A stretch of 64,000 nt of DNA from Planctomycetaceae bacterium. GTDB taxonomy: Bacteria > Planctomycetota > Planctomycetia > Planctomycetales > Planctomycetaceae. Shown in pieces: positions 54,821-63,576 of the stretch. Made by a program: the position numbers and the translations under genes. The stretch covers positions 182,696 through 246,695 of the forward strand of contig PBOJ01000124.1 in NCBI GenBank assembly GCA_002724315.1. The letters are read 5' to 3'. The stretch's first letter is position 1, and the number at the start of each line of letters is the position of its first letter. The notes beneath the pieces are model-generated. The model made no database searches and had not been told where the DNA came from. It saw only the letters and a list, made by a program, of their open reading frames with translations.

Positions 54821-56546
54821 CTGTTGCTCCTTGTGGGTTGGGAGGTGCGTCCACGGTTTCCGGTGGTGGCGGGTTGTCGTCCGCTATTCGGGAAGCCCGT
54901 TGTTCTGGAGTCACCCAGGGTGCGGCCAACTGCACCACGACTGCGATCCCCACACCCCACGCGATTGCGGGTTCCAGAGGGAACCGCAACACGAGTCCCA
55001 GCAGTCCCGAGACGGTCAGGGTCAACAACAGTGAGGCGACGCGAAGTCGTTTCGGCCGGAAGCTGTCGGTGTGCCACCACCATCGCCTTGTGCCGAAAAG
55101 CAGCGAGAAGAAGATCACGTAACCGGTGAGGGTGGGCTGGGAGTTGTGGACCAGTTCGAATGCGCCAACCGAGTCGACCAGCCCGGAGTTCTGGGTTTCT
55201 GTCAATGGAGGCAGGTCAATCAACAGAACCCGGTGCAGCCACCAGCCCGCGGCCCCGGCTCCTCCACCGAGCAACAGGAGAGACAGCCTGCGGAGGTGCA
55301 AGCTCTCGGTGCCGGTGCCCTCCCAGGCCTTGGTTCCGATCAACACGGCCCAGGACGCCACCAGGGTCGTCAGCCCGTAGGCGACGGCAGCCAACGGGGT
55401 TGCTCGGGTGCCCTCGTCGAACATGCCGATCCACCATCCTCCTCCGGCCAGAAGGCCCGAGAACAGGATCGCCGCGGTCATCGCTGCGGTTGTTTCCAGG
55501 CCACGGCGCGACAGGGGGATGCTGCGTGGCGAAAGTGGTCCGAGCGGGTTGACGTCGTACGACGTGGGTTGTGGCGGCCGTCCAGGACGCGTGCGTGAGG
55601 TGGAACTGTTTTCCGCGGCGACTGTCACCCCGCCCGTTCCCGCTGATGTCACCTCGTCTGCCGCCGGTGGCACGGGGCTGTTGTCGGGGTTCGGTGGATC
55701 CGCAACGACTTCCGGTGGAGGTGGTGGGGAGATGGTTGGTTTGCCGGCCAGGGCGGCGTCGAATTCCCTGAGGAGGGTGCCGACGTTCGCGGTGCGTTCG
55801 GCGGGGTCTTTGGCCAGCGCGTGGGCGAGTACAGGTCGCAGCGCGGGAGGCAGAGGTTGGAGGTCGGGCTGATCGGTGAGATGCCGATTGAGGATTTCTG
55901 CGGTGGTTTCGCCGTCAAAGGGAACGTGGCCGGTCAGCAGTTCGTAGACGATGGCCGCGGAACTGTAGACATCGATTTCGGGCCCGTACTCACCCCGAGA
56001 AATCTCCGGTGCCATGTAGTAGATCGTCCCGATGCTCTCGGTCTGCGCTCCACGCTGGCTGGGAGTGATGATCTTGGAAAGTCCGACGTCACCGATCTTG
56101 ACCTGTCCGGCCTCACGGTGAAGGTTCTGTGGCTTGAGATCCCGATGAACGATTCCACGGTCGTGCAGGTAATCGACACCGGCAGCCAGTCCGGCCAGCC
56201 AGTTGCGGACCTCGGTGGTCGGCATCCCGTCAGGGAACTCCTCGGTGAGCACTCCGTCGAGAGTGGCTCCACTGACGTACTCCATCACGATCCACACGTC
56301 ACCGTCATCGTCGCGCTTGATGTCGTGGATGCTGATCAGGTTGGGGTGCTTGAGGTTGAGGCACAATTCCGTGCCGCGGAGTTCGACTTCGGCGTGGCTG
56401 TGCAGCAGTTTCAGGGCGACTTCCTTGCCCCCGTCGCTGTGCGCGTAGTAGACCTCGCCGAAACCGCCTCGCTGAATGCCGCGCTTGATCGTGTAGCCGG
56501 CCAGCGGCGTGGTTTCGGGTGCGAAGGTGAATTTCTTCGTACTCAT
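54813..56546 (-). CDS. Membrane Ser/Thr protein kinase (Hanks type)
   Basis: 577 residues. Kinase domain at about 18-275: Gly-loop RGGFGEVY, VALKLL with the ATP lysine near 46, HRDLKPQNL at about 133, metal-binding motif DVG at about 154 where most kinases have DFG, then YMAPE and DVYSSAAIVYELLTG. A Pro-rich linker (about 280-350) leads to five or six membrane helices covering the rest, unusual because bacterial Hanks kinases generally have one. Start 56546 has GGGAG seven bases upstream and overlaps the FHA stop (ATGA). It probably phosphorylates the FHA protein's partner or the sigma factor encoded downstream. Confidence 0.92.
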   Translation of the reverse strand: MSTKKFTFAPETTPLAGYTIKRGIQRGGFGEVYYAHSDGGKEVALKLLHSHAEVELRGTELCLNLKHPNLISIHDIKRDDDGDVWIVMEYVSGATLDGVLTEEFPDGMPTTEVRNWLAGLAAGVDYLHDRGIVHRDLKPQNLHREAGQVKIGDVGLSKIITPSQRGAQTESIGTIYYMAPEISRGEYGPEIDVYSSAAIVYELLTGHVPFDGETTAEILNRHLTDQPDLQPLPPALRPVLAHALAKDPAERTANVGTLLREFDAALAGKPTISPPPPPEVVADPPNPDNSPVPPAADEVTSAGTGGVTVAAENSSTSRTRPGRPPQPTSYDVNPLGPLSPRSIPLSRRGLETTAAMTAAILFSGLLAGGGWWIGMFDEGTRATPLAAVAYGLTTLVASWAVLIGTKAWEGTGTESLHLRRLSLLLLGGGAGAAGWWLHRVLLIDLPPLTETQNSGLVDSVGAFELVHNSQPTLTGYVIFFSLLFGTRRWWWHTDSFRPKRLRVASLLLTLTVSGLLGLVLRFPLEPAIAWGVGIAVVVQLAAPWVTPEQRASRIADDNPPPPETVDAPPNPQGATDG

Positions 56547-57229
56547 CCCCTGGCTCCCCGATGCGAGGAATCCGTCTTGAGTGGCTCGATATGGAATCGC
56601 AGGTCCGGTCCGGTGACGACCTGCCCGTGACCGATTTCCGACTCTCCCCGTAACCTGCGTCCGTTGACTTCCAGGGCCACGCGGGGGGAACGGACCAGCC
56701 ACTGCCGGTCGCGATGGATCAGGATCACCGAATCCTCCCACTCGGGACAGCGAATGTGGCAGTCTCGGCCTGGACCCAGCAGGCAGGTGTCGGCAACCAG
56801 GACCACACCGTCGAGGCTGTGGGAGGGGCGGTGGTCGCTCTGGAACGAGAGTCGTGCCGAGCCAGAGAGAACGGTGGGACGGTGGAAGCCGAGTTGGACC
56901 GTGTTGCCGAGCGTGATGTCGGCGCCGTCGGTGAGTTCGGTCCATTCGGCCGCCTGTCGCTGGTTGACACGGGTGGGGCCGTGGGGTTCGAGCAGGTAAC
57001 CACCGTCATCGCGGTGAATGGTCGCGTGGCGCCTGGAGAGGCTGGCCAGGAGCTGGATGTCGGCGTCGGGAGACGTGGGACCTCCGATGCTGACCGCCTG
57101 GCCGGTCAGCAGCAGGAATCCCCCAACCCCGTCGATCCACAGCAGCTGCCGGCTCTCGCTGGTCGAGCTCGGTTCAGCCGGGAGTGGGCGGGAGGCGGTC
57201 ATCGGTCGGGTGTCCGTCAGTCCGGGCAT
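56543..57229 (-). CDS. FHA-domain protein, probably with two FHA-like units
   Basis: 228 residues from ATG 57229; a start at 57202 is possible. After a Pro/Ser-rich N-terminus, an FHA domain at about 35-125 has the phosphothreonine-binding set GGPTSPDADIQL, SLSRRHATIHRDD and the turn PTRVN. A second FHA-like unit at about 130-220 (LLGPGRDCHIRCPEW, RSPRVALEVNGRRLRG) is less complete. It has no membrane segment. FHA domains bind phosphothreonine, so it probably recognises a target of the kinase whose start codon overlaps its stop. It is the first gene of the run. Confidence 0.87.
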   Translation of the reverse strand: MPGLTDTRPMTASRPLPAEPSSTSESRQLLWIDGVGGFLLLTGQAVSIGGPTSPDADIQLLASLSRRHATIHRDDGGYLLEPHGPTRVNQRQAAEWTELTDGADITLGNTVQLGFHRPTVLSGSARLSFQSDHRPSHSLDGVVLVADTCLLGPGRDCHIRCPEWEDSVILIHRDRQWLVRSPRVALEVNGRRLRGESEIGHGQVVTGPDLRFHIEPLKTDSSHRGARG

Positions 57230-57327
57230 TGGATGGTTGTCCTGTCCTTGAGGATAACGTGTTGTGGCCGGGCTGTGGGGGCTCGTGTTGTGGGTTGTCG
57301 TCGGGCGGGTGGTGAGAACCGCAGAGA

Positions 57328-57362
57328 GGCCGGGTCTCCGCGGCAATCACGGAGACCCGGCC
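57328..57362 (-). terminator. 13-base-pair hairpin after the coiled-coil gene
   Basis: GGCCGGGTCTCCG (57328-57340), nine-base loop, CGGAGACCCGGCC (57350-57362): a perfect 13-bp stem. It begins 17 bases past the stop of the gene at 57380-58210 and lies in the gap before the FHA gene. No T-run follows on either strand, so it may be a Rho-dependent or stem-only terminator. Confidence 0.55.
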
Positions 57363-57379
57363 CTCACCTACGCATCCGC

Positions 57380-58210
57380 TTAGCTGTCGTTGTCGGCCAC
57401 CGACTCGTCAGCGGAGGACGATCCGGTATCGGTCTTCGGGCCGAAGTAGTCGTCGATCCGGTTGGTGATCGACGCTTCGGTGCTCTCGGTCGCTTCCTCG
57501 ACCGGGATCAACCCGTTGACCTGGCCCTCGAGGCTGGCCTGCCGTTCGCGGACGTCGAGCTGCTTGTTGAGCTCGACGATCAGCTTCTTGGCCTTGGCCA
57601 GTTTCGAGTCGTCGAAGGTGAGCGTCGCGGTGGCCTCGGCCGCCTCGACGGTCCGCAGACGAGCTTCCAACTGCTCGATCTGCACTTCGAGATCCTGCTT
57701 GGCGGTCAGCATCGTGTCGAGCTTCTCCTGGTTGGCCGTCATCGTCTTCTTCCAGGCCGTCAGGATCTGCACGTCACTCTCCAGCGAGTTCTCCGCCACC
57801 TTGTACTGCTTGAACCGTTTTTCGAGGTCCTTGCGGACATCGTCGGCCGAGTACGTGTGGCTGGCGTAAACAAACTCGCTCCGTCCGGTATCGAGGTCGT
57901 TCCGCAGCGCCAGGATCGCCTTCTTCTGCGAATTCAGCCCGTCGCTTCTCCGCTCGACTTCCTTGGCCTTGTGATCGACATCGACCTGGGCCGAGGCGAT
58001 CACGTGCATCATGTCGCGGATGTCCGGGACCAGGTTCTCGACTTCCGTTCGAGCTCGCTCGATCTCGAATTCCAGCGGAACTTCCGATTTCACCGCATCG
58101 CGAACTGTCCCACCCCAGGTCGTAGCGTAACTGAGAGCGTCACGCCCGAAGACGAAGGTCCCCAGGGCCACTAGGACTGCCGCACCAATCAGGCTCTTCT
58201 TCAAAAACAT
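57380..58210 (-). CDS. Membrane-anchored coiled-coil protein
   Basis: 276 residues. ATG 58210 with AGGGAA seven bases upstream; N-terminal helix KSLIGAAVLVALGTFVFG acts as anchor or signal. Residues about 45-245 are long coiled coil with heptads (NLVPDIRDMMHVIASAQVDV, TMLTAKQDLEVQIEQLEARL, LIVELNKQLDVRERQASLEG). The end is acidic and disordered. It resembles a PspA-like shape but the family is not clear. Its own promoter region separates it from the divergent pectate-lyase-like gene. Confidence 0.82.
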   Translation of the reverse strand: MFLKKSLIGAAVLVALGTFVFGRDALSYATTWGGTVRDAVKSEVPLEFEIERARTEVENLVPDIRDMMHVIASAQVDVDHKAKEVERRSDGLNSQKKAILALRNDLDTGRSEFVYASHTYSADDVRKDLEKRFKQYKVAENSLESDVQILTAWKKTMTANQEKLDTMLTAKQDLEVQIEQLEARLRTVEAAEATATLTFDDSKLAKAKKLIVELNKQLDVRERQASLEGQVNGLIPVEEATESTEASITNRIDDYFGPKTDTGSSSADESVADNDS

Positions 58211-58484
58211 GGTACTGTTCCCTTTGGCTTGTACCCTCGGAGGCCTTCGGCGGGAGAACATCTCGCCGACCAAATGCCTGCCAGAATTGTTTCTTCTGAG
58301 AGTACTTCGCCGTGGGAGACAGAATCTTGAAACGGATTGCCCGGTTTTTTCGGGTATTCCAGGGCCGGTCATTCCACGGTGTGCGAGGTCTCGCCTGGAA
58401 AGGCAAAGTGTGTGTATAAGGACGCCCTTGACCTTCACGCACACGCGCTGACCGTCACCATGTCAGAACTGAGGAAGCGGTTGA

Positions 58485-59627
58485 ATGAAATCCCCGACCA
58501 ACGATACGCACCTTGGACTTTTCGCGATAAGAGTTTGGCCGGTGCTGGCGCTCGCCGTGTTTGCCCAACCGGCTGGCGCGGAGATCAATGTCCGTGATTA
58601 CGGCGCCAAGGGGGACAACGTCACCGACGACACAGCGTCCATCCGCGCGGCCGTTGCGGCGGCTCAGCGGGCATATACGCTGACGAGGTCTTCGGTTCCC
58701 GGTGGACATGGCGGAATTCCAACGCGGCCGGAAATCGTCTTTCCGAGCGGGCGTTACCTGGTCACCGAAGCGATCTATATCGCAGGTGGTGTCGTGCGGG
58801 GCAAAGGCGAGGCGCTGCTCATTCAGAAGCATCCAGACAAGGACCTCATCACCTCGCAAAACGCCTGGCGGATGACGATCTCGGGCCTGACGTTTGTCGG
58901 CGGGCGGAATCAACTGCAACTGAGCAATGCCAATGACGACGGTGGATTCATTCAGATTTCCGAGTGCCGGTTCTATGGCGCGGCCGCAGTGGCGGTCGTC
59001 ATGGGCAAGGGGAGCAACTCCACCCAGCTGAAAATCCGTGACTGCGTATTCGTCGAACCGGAGCAAGCCCTTGTCAGCTATACCGACGAGACCAACGTCA
59101 CCGACTGCTGGATCACGAGCAGCCGGAAGATGAAGAACAAGGCGGTGATCGAAAATCGCGGTGGACGAATGGTCCTCGAGAAAATCCTCGGCGTCCCCCG
59201 GGTTAACGGAACGGATCAGCGCTGGATCGACGTGTATTTCGGCAACCTGACCTGCCGCAACTTTCGCTTCGGCGGCGAGGGCGGCGGCTTTACACCGGTC
59301 GTCAATTTCGTGAAGTACATCCCCGAACCGGCTTCGTTTGGTCTGGGACCTTCGATCGTTCTGGAAGGGTGTCAGATCTACGCCGGGGGAAACTCCAGGC
59401 GGCGATGCGCCGTTTCCTGTGAGGAAATCCCCAACGGAATCACCATGCGCGAATGCGCTCTTTCCGTCCCGGCTGTCCACTTGAGTGACAGAATCGACCT
59501 GCAGACCTATTTTCTGGGCGCTCGATCCAGCATGCTGCATTTTCGCCTGAGACAGAATCGGAGCGACCGGCAGTACGACCTGCCGAGACGGCTTCAGCAG
59601 CCAATTGTCGGAAAACCGACGAAGTAG
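58485..59627 (+). CDS. Secreted pectate-lyase-like beta-helix protein
   Basis: 380 residues. N-terminal hydrophobic run (VWPVLALAVFAQPAGA) is a likely signal peptide. INVRDYGAKGDNVTDDTASI is the classic opening of the pectate lyase superfamily 3 / GH28-like right-handed beta-helix (PF12708). Later repeats (GGFIQISECRFYGAAAVAVV, LKIRDCVFVEPEQALVSY) are coils of the helix. No catalytic triad could be assigned. Codon use appears more A/T-rich (gaaaatcgc, gcatatacg) than its neighbours, and it stands alone between divergent or convergent genes. It may have been acquired. It could bind or cut an acidic polysaccharide. Confidence 0.85.
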   Translation: MKSPTNDTHLGLFAIRVWPVLALAVFAQPAGAEINVRDYGAKGDNVTDDTASIRAAVAAAQRAYTLTRSSVPGGHGGIPTRPEIVFPSGRYLVTEAIYIAGGVVRGKGEALLIQKHPDKDLITSQNAWRMTISGLTFVGGRNQLQLSNANDDGGFIQISECRFYGAAAVAVVMGKGSNSTQLKIRDCVFVEPEQALVSYTDETNVTDCWITSSRKMKNKAVIENRGGRMVLEKILGVPRVNGTDQRWIDVYFGNLTCRNFRFGGEGGGFTPVVNFVKYIPEPASFGLGPSIVLEGCQIYAGGNSRRRCAVSCEEIPNGITMRECALSVPAVHLSDRIDLQTYFLGARSSMLHFRLRQNRSDRQYDLPRRLQQPIVGKPTK

Positions 59628-59657
59628 ACTTATTGTCCCCCGATCGCCTGCCCCCGG

Positions 59658-60737
59658 TTAGTCTTCGCCCCAGGCCCGGTAGAAGAAGTCGACCCAGTTC
59701 CGGTAGAGAATTCCGTCGATATCTTCCTGCGAATAGCCGCGAGCGGCCAGGATCCCGGCGATGTTGCCCAGATCGGCGATCGTTTCCAAGTCCGCTGGTG
59801 ACTGTTCCTTGCCGAAGCCACCGTCAAGATCTGTGCCGAGTGCAGCGTGCCGTGCATTGCCGGCGATCTGGCAGACGTGATCGATGTGGTCAACGATGTG
59901 CTCCATCGTCACCTCGCCGGGTTGTGTGACCCCGATCACCCAGCCGGGTTTGATCATCCAGCAGTCAAACGCCGCCCCGATCACCGCGTCACGTTCGATC
60001 AGGGCTTTGATCTGATCATCGGTCAACTGTCGGTCGGCGGGCACCAGGCTCCGACAGTTGTGGTGACTGGCCAGGACCGGTCCCGAGTAGACATCCAGGG
60101 CTTCCCAGAACGACTGGTCGGCCAGGTGTGTCACGTCCAGCAACATCCCCGCCTGTTCCATTTCGCGAAGCAGGTCTGGCCCATCGGCGGTCAACCCGCC
60201 CTCGCTGCCGGTCCCGAAGCAATACGGAGCCGGACCGTAGTGAGCCGGACCCAAAATCTTCAGTCCCGCCTCATACCATTCGGCGATCTGGGCAGGCGAA
60301 AGAATCGGGGGACTGCCTTCCATGCTCAGGATGAACCCGATCGGCAGTTCGCCGGTCGTGTCGTTTTCCCACGCGGTGATGTGATCCCGGAGTGATGCGG
60401 AGTCGGTGATTTCTCGCAGCACACCACGTTCGACCAGTGAGCGGTAGTAAGCCAGTTGGCCGTAGGAGGCGCCGTAGGCGGCATCGCGGGACTGGAAGTG
60501 CGTCAGCACCGAGTCCTTGCGGTGGAGTCGTGGAAGCAGGGTCGAGATGGTCATCCCGATTCGGCCTCGCCGCAATTCCTCCCAACTCACCGTGCATTCA
60601 CCCGGGATGATTCCCTCGAACTGGCTCTCGAATTCTCTCAGTTCCGAGACCGGTTTCAGCAAATCGCGGTTCCATTCCAGGGCGTTCCAGGCCATGTCGA
60701 GGTGGGCGTCGAAGATCAACCGTGGGGCATCGGACAT
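59658..60737 (-). CDS. M19 family (renal-dipeptidase-like) membrane dipeptidase
   Basis: 359 residues from ATG 60737 (MSDAPRLIFDAHLDMAWN). Zinc ligands of the family: H-x-D in DAHLD, Glu in FILSMEGSPP, His in DVTHLADQSF and in LASHHNCR, and Asp in LGTDLDGGFG. The family cleaves dipeptides or related amides. No clear signal peptide from this start; an extension to 60824 is not protein-like. It is the last gene of a minus-strand run and lies 58 bases after the DUF423 gene. Cytoplasmic localisation is inferred. Confidence 0.9.
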   Translation of the reverse strand: MSDAPRLIFDAHLDMAWNALEWNRDLLKPVSELREFESQFEGIIPGECTVSWEELRRGRIGMTISTLLPRLHRKDSVLTHFQSRDAAYGASYGQLAYYRSLVERGVLREITDSASLRDHITAWENDTTGELPIGFILSMEGSPPILSPAQIAEWYEAGLKILGPAHYGPAPYCFGTGSEGGLTADGPDLLREMEQAGMLLDVTHLADQSFWEALDVYSGPVLASHHNCRSLVPADRQLTDDQIKALIERDAVIGAAFDCWMIKPGWVIGVTQPGEVTMEHIVDHIDHVCQIAGNARHAALGTDLDGGFGKEQSPADLETIADLGNIAGILAARGYSQEDIDGILYRNWVDFFYRAWGED

Positions 60738-60795
60738 CGATGGGGCTTTCGTTGGAAGAAGGTGAGGAGGGTGGGAGAACGGGTCGAGAATCGTT

Positions 60796-61263
60796 CTAAG
60801 GGTCCGGTGTCGATGGCGTTCCACAGGGGCACGTACCGGCTGCCAACAGGAACCAGCCGACGATCATCAATGTGCCTCCGGTTGGAGCTACCGGCCCGAA
60901 GCTGGAGATGCCGGTGATGGCCAGGGCGTAGAGTCCTCCGGAGAAGCCGATGATGCCCAGGCCGAAACAGATTCCAGCGGCCTGGAGAGGCCAGTTCCGG
61001 GTTCCGGCGAGTGACCCGGCCAGGCCGACGGCGATCATCCCCAGCGCGTGCCAGACGTGGTAACGGACTCCGACGTGAATGTCGTCAAGCGCCTTGGCGG
61101 CGGCTGTGATGGGGCCTCCGAGTCTTTCGATCACCGGCTTGTCGCCGTGGACTTCCTGGAGGCGTTCATCGAGTCCGTGAGCAGCGACGGCTCCCACGAT
61201 CACTCCCAGTCCCAGCAGGATCGCTCCACAGGTGACCCAGCAGCGACAGCACTTGTTCGACAT
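60796..61263 (-). CDS. DUF423 membrane protein
   Basis: 155 residues, four membrane helices. Typical DUF423 (YgdD/TMEM256-like) features: GAILLGLGVIVGAVAAHGLD at the start and ICFGLGIIGFSGGLYALAI later, then PTGGTLMIVGWFLL. A 35-residue insert (DERLQEVHGDKPVIERLGG) is present after helix one. Ends in a Cys/Pro-rich tail. GGAGAG precedes ATG 61263. Function of the family is unknown. Confidence 0.88.
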   Translation of the reverse strand: MSNKCCRCWVTCGAILLGLGVIVGAVAAHGLDERLQEVHGDKPVIERLGGPITAAAKALDDIHVGVRYHVWHALGMIAVGLAGSLAGTRNWPLQAAGICFGLGIIGFSGGLYALAITGISSFGPVAPTGGTLMIVGWFLLAAGTCPCGTPSTPDP

Positions 61264-61309
61264 GGGGATGCTCTCCAGGCGAAGGAGGGGTGCGAGTTGT
61301 CTGAATGGT

Positions 61310-61900
61310 TCAGGAGATGCGGATTCCGAGGGGGTCGATAAAGGCAGCCAGCCAACGGGGCTGGGCGGGCCAGGCGGGGGCGGTCACCAAGTGGCCGTCG
61401 ACATGGACGGCGTCGATGGCCACTTCGACGTATTCTCCGCCGGCGAGTGTAATCTCGGGACCGCATGCCGGGTAGGCGGTGCAGCGACGTCCGGTCAGAA
61501 TGCCTGCGGCCGCCAACACCTGCAACCCGTGGCAGACGGCGGCGATGGGACGGCTGTCGGCATCGAAGGCCCGCACGATCTCCAGCACGCGGGCATTGAG
61601 GCGGATGTATTCGGGAGCTCGACCGCCGGGGACCAGCAGCGCGTCATATCCGGCCGGATCGACCGTCTCGAAGTCGGCGTTGAGTGTGAAGTTGTGCCCT
61701 CGTTTTTCGGTGTAGGTCTGATCGCCTTCGAAGTCGTGAACACTGGTCCGGATCTGGTCTCCGGAGGATTTTTCAGGACAGACAACATCAACCTGGCACC
61801 CGATCATCTCGAGGGCCTGGACCGGGACCATCAGCTCGTAGTCCTCCACGAAATCTCCGGCAAGGACGAGGATTCGGCGGAGCGGGGCGGCGTCGGTCAT
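61310..61900 (-). CDS. DJ-1/PfpI family protein
   Basis: 196 residues. ThiJ/PfpI fold: [19 protein letters not shown] with the conserved Glu, [18 protein letters not shown], and the nucleophile elbow [15 protein letters not shown] containing the cysteine. Members act as glyoxalases, chaperones or peptidases. The AVCHG elbow and neighbouring Glu fit the PfpI-like group. It follows the TSUP gene by 63 bases and precedes DUF423 by 46. Confidence 0.91.
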   Translation of the reverse strand: MTDAAPLRRILVLAGDFVEDYELMVPVQALEMIGCQVDVVCPEKSSGDQIRTSVHDFEGDQTYTEKRGHNFTLNADFETVDPAGYDALLVPGGRAPEYIRLNARVLEIVRAFDADSRPIAAVCHGLQVLAAAGILTGRRCTAYPACGPEITLAGGEYVEVAIDAVHVDGHLVTAPAWPAQPRWLAAFIDPLGIRIS

Positions 61901-61963
61901 TGGATGCGGGCCTTTGTCGAAGGGGCTGTTCGTGGGGACGGGAATCGCTGGTGCCGGCTGGTG

Positions 61964-62911
61964 TCAGTGTGGGAGCAGCCCGCCCAGTTGGGCTGCCGAC
62001 AGGGCAGCAGTGCCCAGAAGCAGGTAGCCGAAACTGTTGCGCAGTGTGGATCCTCCGAGGCGTTCGCTGAGTTGTGTGCCGATACGGGCTCCGATGGTGC
62101 CGCCGGCCAAAAGCGCCATCGCCGGTATCAGTTCGACTCGACCGTACCAGGCGTGGATCGCTGCTGCCTGGGCGGCGACCAGCCAGACCACCACCAATGT
62201 CACGGCGACGGCCTGGTGTGTCCCCAGTCCGATGCAGTAGATCAAGCCGGGCAGCATGATCATCCCTCCGGAGAGTCCCAGTAGTCCGGCCAGGAATCCG
62301 ACCGCCAGGCCGAACCAGGCCAACATGGCGATTGAGGTTCTTGACGTGTTCAACTGAGGGAAACTGGCATATGGGGGCAGTGGCCAGTTGGCCAGCCAAC
62401 CTCGCTTGAATGGCCGGCCGTTGCGGGTGCGATGAGTTTCCCAGAGGGCCAGGATGCCGACCAACGACAGCAGCGCCGTGTAGCTGCCGAGCACAAGCGA
62501 CTGGCTGGAGATGCCGTTGACTCCGTCCACGGAACCTATGGATGAAACTGACAGTGTTCGGGAGCCGAACCAGACGCCCGTCAGCAGTCCTCCGCTGACG
62601 ATCAGAGGCAACTGCAAGTGGTCCCAGTTGAGGCGGCGGGCCATCAGTCCGGTGGTCGCCTGGCCGAGGGCCTGGCACGACGCGGTGCCAATCCAGGCCA
62701 GACGGAATCCATAGAGTGCGGACAGGACTGGCACGATCAGGAATCCGCCACCGACTCCGAACAAGCCCGAGACGAGTCCGATGCCGGCACCGACCAGGAT
62801 CGTGGCGACGATTTCCAAGACCGCGAAAAACTCGGGCCCACCGGTTTCGGCCAATACCGATCCGGCGGTCGAGCCGACGATGACCAGGGAATCGATGGTG
62901 TCGGCTGGCAT
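61964..62911 (-). CDS. TSUP family transporter (TauE/SafE-like)
   Basis: 315 residues, about eight membrane helices. Two homologous halves, each with a glycine-rich signature: LVSGLFGVGGGFLIVPVL and FLAGLLGLSGGMIMLPGL. A charged loop lies between (about 160-195). By family it exports or imports sulfite, sulfonates or related organic anions; substrate not readable. It follows a 73-residue membrane protein by 24 bases, probably co-transcribed. Confidence 0.9.
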   Translation of the reverse strand: MPADTIDSLVIVGSTAGSVLAETGGPEFFAVLEIVATILVGAGIGLVSGLFGVGGGFLIVPVLSALYGFRLAWIGTASCQALGQATTGLMARRLNWDHLQLPLIVSGGLLTGVWFGSRTLSVSSIGSVDGVNGISSQSLVLGSYTALLSLVGILALWETHRTRNGRPFKRGWLANWPLPPYASFPQLNTSRTSIAMLAWFGLAVGFLAGLLGLSGGMIMLPGLIYCIGLGTHQAVAVTLVVVWLVAAQAAAIHAWYGRVELIPAMALLAGGTIGARIGTQLSERLGGSTLRNSFGYLLLGTAALSAAQLGGLLPH

Positions 62912-62935
62912 GTGTTGGTTCGAACGCTGAACGGA

Positions 62936-63157
62936 TCAGATCTGGTAATCCGGTAACACCGGATCCTTGGCACGTGTTCTCCCACGCTGGCGAGCCAACC
63001 AGTTGAAGACCAGGTGCACGACCAAACCCCACAGAACCGGCAGCAAAAGTGCTGCCATAGCCACCATGATCCGGCCACCCATCCCGTCGGTCGACTCGAG
63101 GGCCAGACCGGACGATTCCGTAGCCGCTAACAACAAACTGGTGGCGGCGAACGTCAC
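62936..63157 (-). CDS. Small membrane protein in the TSUP operon
   Basis: 73 residues from GTG 63157. A hydrophobic N-terminus (TFAATSLLLAATESSG) and one strong membrane helix (MVAMAALLLPVLWGLVVHLV) followed by a basic, Arg-rich segment and a DPVLPDYQI end. No Shine-Dalgarno sequence is visible, so the start is uncertain. Position 24 bases before the TSUP gene supports reality. It could be an accessory subunit. Confidence 0.55.
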   Translation of the reverse strand: MTFAATSLLLAATESSGLALESTDGMGGRIMVAMAALLLPVLWGLVVHLVFNWLARQRGRTRAKDPVLPDYQI

Positions 63158-63422
63158 GGCGACTGCGGTCCGAGAATGAGGCGCTTCGGAGGACTGTCCA
63201 GAGGTCAGATGCGAGTGGGACTCGATGTGTCCAAACTGGGACCCAAGGAAGCAAGGTAGTGGTCCTTGGGAGAGTGGTCAACGATGGATCGACATGGACG
63301 GTGGAGCGGGTTAGGTACCCTCGGTGAAGCAGAAAGCATTCCCGACGCACGTTTTTTTGCACCCTGTTCGTGACCCGGGGGCCCGTTTTGGCTATTCTTG
63401 GAGTTGGATGGGACTGGCCACG

Positions 63423-63460
63423 TTTTGACATGGTTTGGAACGGGTCGGGAATTGTCAAAA
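63423..63460 (+). promoter_or_regulatory. Inverted repeat with consensus -35 box
   Basis: TTTTGACA at 63423-63430 and its exact complement TGTCAAAA at 63453-63460, 22 bases apart. The left arm contains TTGACA. The best -10 position (63448-63453, GGAATT) is poor. It may be an operator-controlled promoter of the lipoprotein gene. Confidence 0.4.
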
Positions 63461-63480
63461 AATTGCCGATCTGTTTGAAA

Positions 63481-63568
63481 GGCACCGCTAAAGGATGCCC
63501 CGTAAGTCTCATCTGGATTACGGCTTACTCGTAACCCACCACAGTCGCTGACGGTTGTCAGACAGGAG
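63481..63568 (+). ncRNA. Candidate structured 5' leader of the Gly-rich lipoprotein
   Basis: Three hairpins in series: GGCACC (63481-63486) with GG-A-TGCC (63493-63499, one bulged A); CCGTAA (63500-63505) with TTACGG (63518-63523); CTGAC (63548-63552), loop GGTT, GTCAG (63557-63561). The Shine-Dalgarno AGGAG follows at 63564-63568, right beside the third hairpin. The arrangement fits a translation-controlling leader; no known riboswitch class was recognised. Confidence 0.35.
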
Positions 63569-63576
63569 ACGTTGAG

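Larger units (their letters stand above)
63158..63576. other. 419-base gap between divergent genes
   Basis: No gene supported. From 63423 it holds an inverted repeat TTTTGACA (63423-63430) with TGTCAAAA (63453-63460), the first arm containing a perfect TTGACA -35 sequence at 63425-63430, though no good -10 box follows at 17 bases. A leader with three hairpins occupies 63481-63561. Confidence 0.6.

Noticed and set aside
58415..58420. TATAAG as a -10 box for the pectate-lyase-like gene
   Set aside because: No matching -35 sequence at 15-19 bases; could be chance.
61788..63512. Minus-strand open frame of 574 codons over the TSUP region
   Set aside because: Different frame from the TSUP protein, Arg/Gly/Thr-rich and without family features.
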